A DNA stretch of 64,000 bases from Rhodocyclales bacterium GT-UBC (GTDB taxonomy: Bacteria; Pseudomonadota; Gammaproteobacteria; Burkholderiales; Rhodocyclaceae), in the NCBI GenBank assembly GCA_003583745.1, contig QXPY01000013.1, positions 62,001 to 126,000 on the forward strand, written 5' to 3'. The translations under genes were made by a program, and so were the position numbers. The notes beneath the pieces were generated by a model that was not told where the DNA came from, did no database searches, and was given only the letters and a program-made list of their open reading frames with translations. Shown here in pieces: positions 33,480 to 43,541 of the stretch; position 1 is the first letter of the stretch, and every line of letters begins with the position of its first letter.

Positions 33480-35570
33480 TCAGGCTCCGCCCAGGGTGAG
33501 CATCAGCTCGCCCTGCGCATTGTGCGGCTTGGCGCGGCTTGAGCGCCGGCGTTGATAGACGCCTTGCTGGTTCATGTCCCAGCCTTGCTGGTTGTCGGCC
33601 AGGTAGAACTTGAGGCCTTCGGTGATGACGCGCTTCTTCAGCTTGGGATCGAGAATCGGGAAGGCCAGTTCGATGCGCCGGAAGAAATTGCGCTCCATCC
33701 AGTCGGCGCTCGACAGATAAACCACTTCCTTGCCGCCGGCGTAGAAATAGAAAATCCGGTGGTGCTCGAGGAAGCGCCCGATGATCGAGCGCACCCGGAT
33801 ATTGTCCGACAGGCCGGGTACGCCGGGACGCAACATGCAGACGCCACGGACGATCAGCTCGACCTCGACACCGGCGCGCGATGCCTCGTAGAGGGCGTTG
33901 ATCACTTCCGGTTCAACCAGCGAATTCATCTTGGCGACGACGCGGCCCTTGTGACCGGCACGGGCTGCGTCGGCTTCGGCCTGGATGGCGGCGACGACAT
34001 TCGGCTGCAGCGTGAACGGCGCCTGCCACAGATGCTTCAGCGTCCGTGCCTTGCCCAGCCCGGTGAGTTGCTTGAACACTTCACTGACGTCGTGGGTGAT
34101 TTCCTCGTTGGCCGTCATCAGGCCGAAGTCGGAATAGAGGCGGGCGGTACGGGGGTGATAGTTGCCGGTGCCAAGGTGGGCATAGCGCTTCAGGCCGCCT
34201 TCTTCCCGTCGGACGATGAGCAGCGCCTTGGCGTGCGTCTTGTAGCCGACGACACCATAGACGACATGGGCGCCGACTTCTTCCAGCTTGGTCGCCCAGC
34301 TGATGTTGGCTTCCTCGTCGAAACGCGCCATCAGTTCGACAACGACGGTGACTTCCTTGCCGTTCTGGGCGGCACGGATCAGCGACTGCATCAGCACCGA
34401 GTCGGTACCGGTGCGATACACCGTCATCTTGATCGCCACCACCAGCGGGTCGTTGGCCGCCTGGTTGAGCAGTTCGATGACCGGGGTAAAAGACTGGTAG
34501 GGGTGATGCAGCAGCAGGTCGCCCTTGCGGATGCTTTCGAAGATGTTGCTGCCCTTGCCGACCGCCTTGGGCAGGCCGGGGACGAATGCCGAGAACTTCA
34601 TGTCCGGGCGGTCGACCCAGTCCGGCACCTGCATCAGGCGGACCAGGTTGACCGGACCATGCACCCGGTAGAGGTCGGCATCCTTGAGGCCGAACTGGGC
34701 GAGCAGGAATTCGGTCATCGCTACCGAACAGTTGTCGGCCACTTCGAGACGCACGGCGTCGCCGAAATGGCGGTGCGGTAGTTCGCCCTGCAGCTTGGTG
34801 CGCAGGTTGGTGACTTCTTCCTCGTCGACGAAGAGGTCGGAGTTGCGGGTGGCGCGGAACTGGTAGCAGCCGAGCACGGTCATGCCGGTAAACAGTTCGC
34901 CGACGAATTCGTGCAGGATCGAAGACAGGAAAACAAAGCCGTAGGCGCAACCGGCCAGTTCTTCCGGCAAGCGGATGACCCGCGGCAGGACGCGCGGCGC
35001 CTGGACGATGGCGGCATTCGAGCTGCGCCCGAAGGCGTCCTTGCCTTCGAGTTCGACGGCGAAATTGAGGCTCTTGTTGAGCACCTTGGGGAAGGGGTGC
35101 GACGGGTCGAGCCCGATCGGGGTCAGTACCGGGACCATCTCGCGGATGAAGTAGTTGCGGATCCACTCGCGTTGCGCCTCGTTCCAGGTCGAGCGGCGCA
35201 GGAAGGAAATGCCTTCCTCGGCCAGCTTGGGCAGGATCACGTCGTTCAGGTGCTGGTATTGCTCGGTAACGATGGCATGGGCTTCGGCCGAGACCAGCCG
35301 GAAGGCTTCCTGGGCGGTCTTGCCGTCGGTGGTGAGGATCGGCGCGTTGGCCTTGACCTGCTCCTTGAGGCCGGCCATGCGGATTTCGAAAAATTCGTCC
35401 AGGTTGCTGGAGACGATGCAGAGGAAGCGCAGGCGCTCGAGCAGCGGGACCCGTTCGTCCTGGGCCTGGGCCAGCACACGGCGATTGAAGGCGAGCAAGC
35501 CCAGTTCGCGGTTCAGGTAATTTTCGGCCGGGAAGCGGAGTTTGGTTTGAGGGTGATTCATCGCACGCAT
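33480..35570 (-). CDS. ppk1: Polyphosphate kinase 1
   Basis: About 696 residues. The N-terminal PPK1 domain (NRELGLLAFNRRVLAQA), the head domain, and the two phospholipase-D-like C-terminal domains are complete. The catalytic His region HLGTGNYHPRTARLYSDFGLMT and FARFDEEANISWA-type loop are present. Candidate starts are 35609, 35570 and 35561; 35570 has GGA at suitable distance. Makes inorganic polyphosphate from ATP. Not linked to ppx here. Confidence 0.96.
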   Translation of the reverse strand: MRAMNHPQTKLRFPAENYLNRELGLLAFNRRVLAQAQDERVPLLERLRFLCIVSSNLDEFFEIRMAGLKEQVKANAPILTTDGKTAQEAFRLVSAEAHAIVTEQYQHLNDVILPKLAEEGISFLRRSTWNEAQREWIRNYFIREMVPVLTPIGLDPSHPFPKVLNKSLNFAVELEGKDAFGRSSNAAIVQAPRVLPRVIRLPEELAGCAYGFVFLSSILHEFVGELFTGMTVLGCYQFRATRNSDLFVDEEEVTNLRTKLQGELPHRHFGDAVRLEVADNCSVAMTEFLLAQFGLKDADLYRVHGPVNLVRLMQVPDWVDRPDMKFSAFVPGLPKAVGKGSNIFESIRKGDLLLHHPYQSFTPVIELLNQAANDPLVVAIKMTVYRTGTDSVLMQSLIRAAQNGKEVTVVVELMARFDEEANISWATKLEEVGAHVVYGVVGYKTHAKALLIVRREEGGLKRYAHLGTGNYHPRTARLYSDFGLMTANEEITHDVSEVFKQLTGLGKARTLKHLWQAPFTLQPNVVAAIQAEADAARAGHKGRVVAKMNSLVEPEVINALYEASRAGVEVELIVRGVCMLRPGVPGLSDNIRVRSIIGRFLEHHRIFYFYAGGKEVVYLSSADWMERNFFRRIELAFPILDPKLKKRVITEGLKFYLADNQQGWDMNQQGVYQRRRSSRAKPHNAQGELMLTLGGA

Positions 35571-35763
35571 TCCATGTTTTTTCTGAAGTATATTCTCCAA
35601 GCCCGTCATTTTGTTGCGTTATTGTTTCAATTGGATGACATTCGGACGGGGTGTCGGCGAGCCGCGGCGAGTGCTGGAACAAGGCGTCGGGATGCTCGGT
35701 CAGAATGCTTCATTTCAGTCACGGGCAACTTGTGCCCCGTCTGTTTTTGCCAAAGGAAATCGC

Positions 35764-36747
35764 ATGTTCAAGGGAATCCAGATCAACAAGGACGAAGCCG
35801 GCTACCGCGCCAGCCTCGAGCAGATCGACGAAGCCGCATTGCCGGAGGGCGATGTCACCGTCCAGGTCGAATGGTCCACGCTCAACTACAAGGATGGTCT
35901 GGCCATCACCGGCAAGTCGCCGGTGGTACGGCGCTTTCCGATGGTGCCGGGGATCGACCTGGCGGGGACGGTGACGGCGAGCAGCCATGCCGACTGGAAA
36001 GCCGGCGACAAGGTCGTCCTGAATGGCTGGGGTGTCGGCGAAACCCATTGGGGCGGGCTAGCCCAGGTGGCATGTTTGCGTGGCGACTGGCTGGTGCCGC
36101 TGCCGGCGGCCTTCTCGGCCCGTCAGGCGATGGCGATCGGCACCGCCGGCTACACCGCGATGCTCTGCGTGCTGGCCCTGGAAAAGCATGGCATCAAGCC
36201 GGCCGATGGCGAAATCCTGGTGACCGGTGCCAATGGCGGGGTCGGCAGTGTCGCCATCGCCTTGCTGGCCAAGCTCGGTTACACCGTGGTGGCATCGACC
36301 GGCCGGGCCGAAGAAGAAGCCCACCTCAAGGCGCTTGGTGCCAGCGCCGTGATCGACCGTAACGAACTGTCGCAACCCGGCAAGCCGCTGGGCAAGGAGC
36401 GCTGGGCCGGCGTGGTCGATGCCGTGGGCAGCCACACGCTGGCCAATGCCTGCGCGACCACCAAGTACCGGGGTGCCGTCGCCGCGTGCGGCCTGGCCCA
36501 GGGCATGGGTTTCCCGTCTTCGGTGGCGCCCTTCATCCTGCGCGGCGTGACGCTTTACGGCATTGATAGCGTGATGGCGCCAAAGGCGGTTCGTCTTGAA
36601 GCCTGGGCGCGTCTGGCGCGCGATCTGGATATCGGGAAGCTGGATGCGATCAGCCGGGAAATTTCCCTGGGCGAAACGATTGGTGTGGCAGCCGAGATTC
36701 TCGAGGGCAAGGTACGCGGTCGCGTCGTGGTCGATGTGAATCGATAA
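35764..36747 (+). CDS. acuI: AcuI/YhdH-type acrylyl-CoA reductase (MDR family)
   Basis: 327 residues: [33 protein letters not shown] and the Rossmann motif [20 protein letters not shown], with [14 protein letters not shown] near the end, are typical of YhdH/AcuI. AcuI reduces acryloyl-CoA to propionyl-CoA with NADPH. AAAGGAAA precedes the ATG. Divergent from ppk1, convergent with menF with six bases between stops. Confidence 0.92.
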   Translation: MFKGIQINKDEAGYRASLEQIDEAALPEGDVTVQVEWSTLNYKDGLAITGKSPVVRRFPMVPGIDLAGTVTASSHADWKAGDKVVLNGWGVGETHWGGLAQVACLRGDWLVPLPAAFSARQAMAIGTAGYTAMLCVLALEKHGIKPADGEILVTGANGGVGSVAIALLAKLGYTVVASTGRAEEEAHLKALGASAVIDRNELSQPGKPLGKERWAGVVDAVGSHTLANACATTKYRGAVAACGLAQGMGFPSSVAPFILRGVTLYGIDSVMAPKAVRLEAWARLARDLDIGKLDAISREISLGETIGVAAEILEGKVRGRVVVDVNR

Positions 36748-36753
36748 TTTGCT

Positions 36754-38115
36754 TCAGCCGGCCTGACGTTGTTGCCGGGCCGCCGTCAAAGGCTGTAGCG
36801 CGGCAAGCAGGGTACCCAGCTTGGCTTCGGTTTCGGCCAGTTCGTCGGTGGCCTGGGAGCCGGCGACGATGCCGGCGCCGGCTTGCAACTCGATGTACGG
36901 TGCGTCGAAAAGGGCAGAACGCAGGGCAACCGAAAACTCGCCGTCGCCGTTGCCTTCGAGCAGGCCGAAACCGCCGCTGTACCAGGCACCGCGGTATTCG
37001 TCGTGGCGTCGCAACCAGTCGAGCGCGGCAGGGCGGGGATAGCCGCCGATGGCCGGCGTCGGGTGCAGCGCAGCGACCAGGTCCCACACGCTTGTCCCGG
37101 GATTTAGCCGGGCGCAGATCTCGTTGCGGAGATGGCGCAGTCGCCCGGCCGCTTGTTCGCTTTGTGCTTCCACCTCCGGTGCTGTGGCACAGAGCGGGGC
37201 GAGGGCTTCGACCACGGCGCGCACGACGAGCGATTGTTCGTGGTGGTTTTTCCCGGCGCGCAGTCCCGGTGAGCCGGGCCAGGCGGTACCGGCCAACGCA
37301 TCGGCGCGGACTGTGCAGCCGTTCTTCCAGAGCAGGCGCTCCGGCGTGGCGCCCAGAAAAAACTGTTGGCCGTTGCCAAAAGCGTAGATCAGGCTTCCAG
37401 CCTGCTGTTGCAACAGGCCGGTCAGCACTTCGCGAACGGTGCAATGAGCGGAGCTTGCAAGGAGGCGGCGCCGACTCAACACCAGCTTGTCCACCCGGCC
37501 GGCATCGATATCGCGGAGCGCAGCCTTGACGCGGGCCATCCAGGCCTGGTCAGCCAGCGGGCCATCCCGGGCGGGGTCCGGCCTGGAAAAGCCGCAATTG
37601 TGGCGGGGGCCGGCTGTCGGCGGGACTGCCAGCCATTGCAACCAATTGCCGATGGCCCGCTCGCGTTCGCCGGCGAGGGTATTGAGCGTGACCCGGCAAT
37701 GGCCGTCGATAGATTCAAAGAGGATGGCCGGGAGGGCGAGCAGGGCGTTGGGCAGGGGGCTGCCGCCTTGTTCGTCGAAGGCAAAGCCGGCAAAGGTGAG
37801 CGGTCGGGCTGCCAATTCATGGCGCCAGTAACGGCACAGGCTGCTCCAGGCATGGTCGAGGGCGGCAAAACGCTGGCCGCCACAGCTCTCAACCTGCAGC
37901 AAATGGCCGATGCCGAGGCGATATTCCTTGTCTTTCGGGCGAGCGCGATACCAGCAGGCGTGTTGGTCGGGTAGCAGGTGCAGCCAGTTTTCTTCTCCTG
38001 GTCCGAGATCGAGGCTAAGGCTAAGCGGCGCCGAGGCCGGCGCGGCATCGGCCAGGTGGGCCAGACGGCGCAGCAGATCGGGTGCAAGCAAGCGTTGGCG
38101 CAGGCGTTCGATCAT
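36754..38115 (-). CDS. menF: Isochorismate synthase (MenF/EntC type)
   Basis: 453 residues of the chorismate-utilising family: KLVLSRRRLL, FGNGQQFFLGATPERLLW, ADALAGTAWPG, HPTPAIGGYPR, GGFGLLEGNGDGEFSVALRSA and the C-terminal GAGIVAGS. The ATG overlaps the menE-like stop. Converts chorismate to isochorismate, for menaquinone or for salicylate/dihydroxybenzoate. Pairing with menE favours menaquinone, but menD, menH, menC, menB and menA are not in the window. Confidence 0.88.
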   Translation of the reverse strand: MIERLRQRLLAPDLLRRLAHLADAAPASAPLSLSLDLGPGEENWLHLLPDQHACWYRARPKDKEYRLGIGHLLQVESCGGQRFAALDHAWSSLCRYWRHELAARPLTFAGFAFDEQGGSPLPNALLALPAILFESIDGHCRVTLNTLAGERERAIGNWLQWLAVPPTAGPRHNCGFSRPDPARDGPLADQAWMARVKAALRDIDAGRVDKLVLSRRRLLASSAHCTVREVLTGLLQQQAGSLIYAFGNGQQFFLGATPERLLWKNGCTVRADALAGTAWPGSPGLRAGKNHHEQSLVVRAVVEALAPLCATAPEVEAQSEQAAGRLRHLRNEICARLNPGTSVWDLVAALHPTPAIGGYPRPAALDWLRRHDEYRGAWYSGGFGLLEGNGDGEFSVALRSALFDAPYIELQAGAGIVAGSQATDELAETEAKLGTLLAALQPLTAARQQRQAG

Positions 38116-39395
38116 GATGCAAGCGGTTCGACAGCTTCGGCGGCGATCCGCCTCAGGGTGGTCCGCTCCAGCTTGCCGGTCGCGTTGCGTGGCAAGCGTT
38201 CGAGAAAGAGCAGGCGACGCGGACGGGCAGCACCCGGCAAATGCTGGCGGGCGTGGTCGAGCAATCGTTCCGGTGCGACTTCGCCGACAACCAGGGCGAT
38301 GACCAGGTCGCCCCACACCGCATCCGGCAGCCCGGTCACGGCAACATCGCGCACCCCTTCGCAGGCGGCAAGGCAGGCTTCAACCTCGACGGGATGGACA
38401 TTGCGGCCACCGCTGATCAGCATGTCGTCGGCCCGGCCGATGACGGTCAATTGACCGTCGGCCGAGAGATGGCCGAGATCGCCGGTAGTGAACCAGCCTG
38501 CGTCGTCGATTCCGTCGCCGCCAAGATAGCCGAGCATGACCTGGGGGCCGCGGATGCGAATGCGGCCTTGGCGGTCGATGGCGATTTCGCTGCCGTCCAT
38601 TGGCCGGCCGACCAATCCGCTGTGCCAAGTGCCGTCGGTCGGCGTCAGGGTGGCGATCTGGGCCGCAGTTTCGCTCATGCCGTAACTGGGGCAGAGCGGC
38701 CAGCCAGTTGACATGGCTCTGTCGTGGAGCGCGCCGGCAAGTGCGGCACCGCCAACCATGACATAGCGCAGGGTGGGTGGAGGCTGGCACCCGCTGTCGA
38801 GGAGGCGGGCCAGCATGGCCGGGACCAGCGAGAGATGTGTGACGGGATAGCGGGCCAGGTCGTGGATGACTTGTTGCAGATCGAAACCGTCGTGCAGGAG
38901 CACACCGGCGCCAGCCCGGGCGCAGCGCCAGAGGATGGACTGGCCGCCGATGTGGTAGAGCGGCAGGCAATTCAGCCACAAATCGTCGGGGCCAAGGGGC
39001 AGGCGTTGGTTTGACGCGGCGGCGGCGGCATCGAGTTGGGCGGCACCGAGTTGTACGGCGCGTGGCCTGCCTTCGCTGCCGCTGGTCGATATGATCAGGG
39101 CGGCTGCCGGATGGGGGCGGGCTGCCGGTAGAGGAATGTGTCTTTCCACGGGCCAGAATGGACGGCGGCACAGGCTGGCAGCAAGGGCGTGGCGTGCCAG
39201 CGTCAAACTGTTGCCGGCCTGCATGAGGGGGCTGCTGTCGCCCGCCAGGCTGTCGGCAAGGCGGCTGCATTCGTCGAGCCATTGCGCGAAAGTGCGCGGC
39301 CGATCGTCGGCGATCAGCGCGATGCCATCAGGCTGCTGGCACGCCGCTTCGCGCACGTGGTCGACAAGCGTCGGGGAAGGCTGGATGGTCTGCAT
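38112..39395 (-). CDS. menE: o-Succinylbenzoate-CoA ligase-like AMP-forming ligase
   Basis: 427 residues, short for an ANL enzyme and close to MenE. Adenylation motifs: IISTSGSEGRPRAV, NCLPLYHIGGQ, YGMSETAAQIA, WFTTGDLG, GRADDMLISGGRNVHP, and LPRNATGKLERTTLR. The large upstream extension of the frame has no plausible content; ATG 39395 begins MQTIQPSP. First of a two-gene operon with menF. A 2,3-dihydroxybenzoate or other aryl-acid ligase is an alternative. Confidence 0.82.
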   Translation of the reverse strand: MQTIQPSPTLVDHVREAACQQPDGIALIADDRPRTFAQWLDECSRLADSLAGDSSPLMQAGNSLTLARHALAASLCRRPFWPVERHIPLPAARPHPAAALIISTSGSEGRPRAVQLGAAQLDAAAAASNQRLPLGPDDLWLNCLPLYHIGGQSILWRCARAGAGVLLHDGFDLQQVIHDLARYPVTHLSLVPAMLARLLDSGCQPPPTLRYVMVGGAALAGALHDRAMSTGWPLCPSYGMSETAAQIATLTPTDGTWHSGLVGRPMDGSEIAIDRQGRIRIRGPQVMLGYLGGDGIDDAGWFTTGDLGHLSADGQLTVIGRADDMLISGGRNVHPVEVEACLAACEGVRDVAVTGLPDAVWGDLVIALVVGEVAPERLLDHARQHLPGAARPRRLLFLERLPRNATGKLERTTLRRIAAEAVEPLAS

Positions 39396-39524
39396 AAGCC
39401 GTTCATTATAGGTTGGGCGGTTTTGCGCTGCAGCGAGGCAGATCAAGAAATTGTCTATTGCTTGGCAGAGAAGGAAAGGCGGTGGATTGTCGTGTTCCGG
39501 TGAAGGCTGTTGGCGGGGAAAGGC

Positions 39525-41276
39525 ATGTTTATTGCGTCCGCCAACAATCCTTGCATCGATCCGACAATTCACCGGCATAACGCCCGCTTTACCTACATCA
39601 TGAACGAATTTGCCCGCCAGTCCACCCATCATTGGGAATCGGATTCCCATATCCGGGTGCCGACGCAACCTTCCCAGATCCTGCTGTGGACGACCGATGC
39701 GTCGGGCGTACCGGAGTTCCTCAGCCCGTCGTGGTCGCGCTTTAGTGGCGTCGACCGCAGCGTGCTGCTGGCCGATTGCTGGGAAAAGATGGTTCATCCC
39801 GAGGACCTGGCTCGCTTGCTTGCCGTATTCGCCACTGCTGCCCAGCGTTGCCAGGGGTTTCGTCGGCGGCTCCGCCTGCGCCGGCGTGATGGCGCTTACT
39901 GCGGCATGGTGATCGAGAGCCTGCCCCGCTTGGCGGAAAATGGCGGAATACTTGGATTTACCGGCTTCTGTCTTGATCTTTCACCCGCGGAAAGCGCCTT
40001 GCTGACGCCGGATCTGGCCGATCACCGCATTACCGACCTGCTCAAGCAGGTGCGCTTGCCGACCGTGGCACTCGACCAGGAAGGGCGGATCGTTTTCTTC
40101 AACCAGGCATTTCTCGATCTGGTCGAGGAATTGCCGCGCGAGGCGATCAGCCGGCCGTTCTTCGGCAATTACGCCAATCAGATCGAAGTGCCGGTGCTGG
40201 CCTACCTTCGACAGATTGCCGACTTTCCGCCGCATTCCTTCGAATGTCTGATTCGCGACACATCGGGAACGCACCATCAGGTCATCTGGCATGTCACCTT
40301 GTTGCGGCGCGACGATGGGGAAATCGCCTGTTCCGTCTTGATGGGGGACGACATCACCGAGCAGCGCCGGGTCGAGGAGCATTTGCAACTGACCCATCGG
40401 GTCTTCGAGACGACCGACCAGGCGATGGTGATTACCGATCACCGGGCGCAGATCATTTCGGTCAACAACGCCTTTACCCGCCTCACCGGTTATTCGCGCG
40501 AGGAGGCGGTCGGTGGCAATCCGCGCATCCTGCAATCGGGGCGCAACGATCCGTCCTTTTATCGGGAGATGTGGCGTTCGCTGCTTGAATTCGGCCATTG
40601 GCACGGCGACATCTGGGATCGCCGCAAGGATGGTTCGATCTACCCGAAATTCCTGTCGATCAGCGCCATTCGGGACGTCGATGGCGAGGTGACCCACTAC
40701 AGCGGCATCTTCTACGACATAACCGAGCGCAAGGTATTCGAGGAAAAACTCGACCGACTGGCGCATTACGACCTGCTCACCGGCATCCCCAACCGTTCGC
40801 TGCTCTTCGATCGTCTGGAGCAGGCGACGGCCGAGGCCATGCATGCCGGCAAGCAGGTTGCCGTATTGTTCATCGACCTCGATCATTTCAAGCAGATCAA
40901 CGATTCGCTCGGCCATGCCGCCGGCGATCAGGTGCTGTGCGAGGCTGCGGCGCGTCTGGGCAACGCCATCCGGCGCAACGATACTGCGGCTCGTTTGGGC
41001 GGCGACGAATTCGCCATTGTCCTGCCCGATCTGTCGGATGCGCGGCATGCCGCCTTGGTGGCCGAGAAAATCATCGAATGCATGGGGCCGGCATTTTCAG
41101 TCGACGGCCTCAATCTACAGGTTACGCCGAGTATTGGTATCGCCCTGTTTCCTGGCGATCACCACCAACCCGACTGCCTGCTCGAACTGGCAGACCAGGC
41201 GATGTATCGGGCCAAGGCCAGCGGCGCCAATACCTATCGCTTCTTTTCGGGCGAGGCGAATGCGGCGTCGCCCTGA
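39525..41276 (+). CDS. Triple-PAS diguanylate cyclase
   Basis: 583 residues: three PAS/PAC units (~25-150, ~160-290, ~290-415; the last with NAFTRLTGYSREEAVG...ILQSGRND), then GGDEF (~420-575). GGDEF is intact (AARLGGDEFAIV) with RRND five residues before, an inhibitory site. No TM, so cytoplasmic. GGGGAAAGG precedes ATG 39525; a later in-frame ATG at 39600 is possible. Divergent from the menE operon. The ligand sensed is unknown. Confidence 0.9.
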   Translation: MFIASANNPCIDPTIHRHNARFTYIMNEFARQSTHHWESDSHIRVPTQPSQILLWTTDASGVPEFLSPSWSRFSGVDRSVLLADCWEKMVHPEDLARLLAVFATAAQRCQGFRRRLRLRRRDGAYCGMVIESLPRLAENGGILGFTGFCLDLSPAESALLTPDLADHRITDLLKQVRLPTVALDQEGRIVFFNQAFLDLVEELPREAISRPFFGNYANQIEVPVLAYLRQIADFPPHSFECLIRDTSGTHHQVIWHVTLLRRDDGEIACSVLMGDDITEQRRVEEHLQLTHRVFETTDQAMVITDHRAQIISVNNAFTRLTGYSREEAVGGNPRILQSGRNDPSFYREMWRSLLEFGHWHGDIWDRRKDGSIYPKFLSISAIRDVDGEVTHYSGIFYDITERKVFEEKLDRLAHYDLLTGIPNRSLLFDRLEQATAEAMHAGKQVAVLFIDLDHFKQINDSLGHAAGDQVLCEAAARLGNAIRRNDTAARLGGDEFAIVLPDLSDARHAALVAEKIIECMGPAFSVDGLNLQVTPSIGIALFPGDHHQPDCLLELADQAMYRAKASGANTYRFFSGEANAASP

Positions 41277-41279
41277 GGC

Positions 41280-42107
41280 TCAGGGCAGGTCGCCGCGACG
41301 GAACAGGAAATAGCCGGCGCTGGCGCTGAGCAGACCGAGCGTGGCCGGGTAGACCAGGGCAAAGATCTTGTAGCCGGTGGTGCCGAACAGGTCAAGGATA
41401 ACGTAAGCCGACGGGCCGAGGACAATCAGTTGCGGATCGAACAGGGCCAGCGCGGCGGTGCGGAAAACCTGCAGTGGGTTGGCCAGGGCCAGCGTGACGG
41501 CGACTTCCGGCGCCACCTTGCCCTGGATCATCACGCCGAGCAGGATCAGGTCGAGGAAGAGCAGGAAGGTCAGCCAGATCAGGAAGGCGGCGCCCTGCGC
41601 CATGTCGGTGCTGCGGGCGACCGCCGAGATCAGCATGCCGATGCCGAGGAAACACATCGCCATGACGGCAAGCAGCGCAGTGTAGTAGCCGAACATGCCC
41701 CACGGCACTTCGATGTCCTGGATGGTGGCCCAGCCGACGGCGCCGAGCATGGCGACGAAGACCGGCGCGAAGACGACAATGTAGCGGCCGACGATCTTGC
41801 CCCAGAACCAGGCGCCGAGGCCGACCGGCAGCGAGAGCAGGTATTCGAAGACGCCGGCCTCGCGGTCGCCGGCCACCGAGCGGACGGTGGTGATCAGCAC
41901 GAAGATGGGCAGGATCGCCATGGTCAGCTGGATATAGGTGACCAAGAGGCGGGACAGACCGATGAAGCCCAGCACCCGCGATTCGGTCAGGCCGAAGAGG
42001 AAGAGCAGGGCGACGATGCCGCCGAAAACCAGGGTGTAGATCTGGAACCAGCGGGCGCGCAGCGATTCCACGATGTCGAGCTTGGCGGTAAGCCACAGTT
42101 GCTTCAT
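41280..42107 (-). CDS. nosY: NosY, ABC permease for NosZ maturation
   Basis: 275 residues with six predicted TM helices and the ABC-2 NosY pattern SVAGDREAGVFEYLLSLPVGLGAWFWGK. With NosF and NosD it supports Cu-S centre (CuZ) assembly of NosZ in the periplasm. Last gene of the nos cluster; it starts one base after nosL ends. Confidence 0.95.
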   Translation of the reverse strand: MKQLWLTAKLDIVESLRARWFQIYTLVFGGIVALLFLFGLTESRVLGFIGLSRLLVTYIQLTMAILPIFVLITTVRSVAGDREAGVFEYLLSLPVGLGAWFWGKIVGRYIVVFAPVFVAMLGAVGWATIQDIEVPWGMFGYYTALLAVMAMCFLGIGMLISAVARSTDMAQGAAFLIWLTFLLFLDLILLGVMIQGKVAPEVAVTLALANPLQVFRTAALALFDPQLIVLGPSAYVILDLFGTTGYKIFALVYPATLGLLSASAGYFLFRRGDLP

Positions 42108-42593
42108 TTACTTTCCTTTGGCGAGCACATGCTGGCGCATGCTCTCGAAATCCAGGCTACCCATTTGCGGGTAGGCGGCAGCGCCGAAGTTGTAGGCCAT
42201 CGGCGATGTCTTGGTGATGTATTGGGCCTGGCGCGGGTCCAGCCATTTCATGGCTTCGGCCTTGCTGCCCAGATCGGCCACCCAGTAGCGGGTCGCCGGT
42301 TCGGCCAGCCAGGGGTGCTCCGCCGCCTTGTCGCGCAGCCAGACCACCAGACAGCCGATGTCGTCGAACTTGAAGGCTTGATTCTTCGGGCCGCCACGTA
42401 CCTCGCAGGCGAAACGGCGGTCGGAGATGGCCATGCTGCAACGGGTGCAGGTATCGCGATCCCATTTGATCTCGACCATGCCGTCCGGCAGGTCGGCCTT
42501 GCTGCAGGCGCTCAGGGCAGCGGCCAGCGGCGTCAGCAGGCAGGCACTGCCGGCCAGTTGGCCGAGAAAGTGGCGGCGGCTGTTCCGGCACAT
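42108..42593 (-). CDS. nosL: NosL copper-binding lipoprotein
   Basis: 161 residues. The N-terminus MCRNSRRHFLGQL carries an RR pair, then a lipobox LSAC at about 30; the mature Cys is lipidated. DTCTRCSMAISDRRFACEV provides the Cu(I)-binding Cys/Met set; DDIGCLVVWL is conserved. ATG 42593 overlaps the end of nosF closely. Delivers copper to NosZ. Confidence 0.93.
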   Translation of the reverse strand: MCRNSRRHFLGQLAGSACLLTPLAAALSACSKADLPDGMVEIKWDRDTCTRCSMAISDRRFACEVRGGPKNQAFKFDDIGCLVVWLRDKAAEHPWLAEPATRYWVADLGSKAEAMKWLDPRQAQYITKTSPMAYNFGAAAYPQMGSLDFESMRQHVLAKGK

Positions 42594-42594
42594 G

Positions 42595-43452
42595 TCAGGC
42601 CTGGCTTTCGACCAGCGAGATATCGGCAATCAGCGCGATGTAGCGTGCCACCATGCCGTGGAAACGCAGGCGGTCGGCACCGGCGACATGGCCTTCCCAG
42701 ACCAGGCCATCGCCGCTTTCGGCAAAGTTCCAGGCAGCAATTGCCTTGATGAAGGCGGCTTCCGGGCGTTTGATGACGATCCGGCAGAGCAACCGGCCGG
42801 AGAGCGAGACATCGTCGGCCACCCGGTCGTCGAGCACGACCTTGCCGAGGTCCATTTCGATCACCCGATTGACCAGCGCCGACACCTCGTCGATACGATG
42901 GCTGGAGATAATCATCGTTACTTCGTTCTGACGCTCGGCCAGCAGGTCGAAGAAGATCTTGCGGGCTTCCGGGTCGAGGTTGGCGGCCGGCTCGTCCATC
43001 ACCAGCACCTTGGCGTCGCGGCCGAGGGCGATGGCGATCAGCAGTTTCTGTTTCATGCCGCCGGAGAGGCGGACGAACTGGCGGTTCAGGATGCTCGGCA
43101 CATCCAGCCCGAGGCGGCCGGCGATTTCATGAATGCGTTGCGGATCGGTACCGCACAGCGAGGCTGAAAAGTCGATCAGCTGGCCGACCGGCATTTTCAG
43201 CGGCGGCGGCAGTTGCGGCACGAAGCCGATGCTACCCAGCACCGCGGTGCGGTTGCTGCGCGGGTCGAGGCCGTTGATGGCGACTTCGCCTTCGTGGGTG
43301 TATTCGCCGAGCAGGCAACGGATCAGCGTGGTCTTGCCGGCACCGTTCGAACCGATCAGGGCGACGCGCTCGCCGAGGCCGATTTCCAGGCTGATACCGT
43401 CGAGCACGCGGGCGCGGCGAAAGGTCTTGGCTAGGTTTGTAAACTGGATCAT
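42595..43452 (-). CDS. nosF: NosF, ABC ATPase for NosZ maturation
   Basis: 285 residues: Walker A GSNGAGKTTL, Q-loop FVPQ, signature RLSGGMKQKL, Walker B VLVMDEPAANLD, and switch His in SSHRIDE. ATG 43452 (MIQFTNLAKTFRR) is chosen; the longer frame is weak. Partner of NosY. Confidence 0.95.
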   Translation of the reverse strand: MIQFTNLAKTFRRARVLDGISLEIGLGERVALIGSNGAGKTTLIRCLLGEYTHEGEVAINGLDPRSNRTAVLGSIGFVPQLPPPLKMPVGQLIDFSASLCGTDPQRIHEIAGRLGLDVPSILNRQFVRLSGGMKQKLLIAIALGRDAKVLVMDEPAANLDPEARKIFFDLLAERQNEVTMIISSHRIDEVSALVNRVIEMDLGKVVLDDRVADDVSLSGRLLCRIVIKRPEAAFIKAIAAWNFAESGDGLVWEGHVAGADRLRFHGMVARYIALIADISLVESQA

Positions 43453-43541
43453 GGTGCGGATTGTAGGCAGCGTCACGCAAGCATCCTTGAACATGGATCA
43501 AAATTACGCCCGGTTGGATAGCGAGATCGTTTCAATGAAAA

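Noticed and set aside
33552..34781. 409-codon plus-strand frame opposite ppk1
   Set aside because: Shadow of ppk1.
43487..43501. FNR-box-like TTGAACATGGATCAA before nosF
   Set aside because: Half-sites are separated by seven bases instead of six, and the flanking bases do not fit; not called as a binding site.
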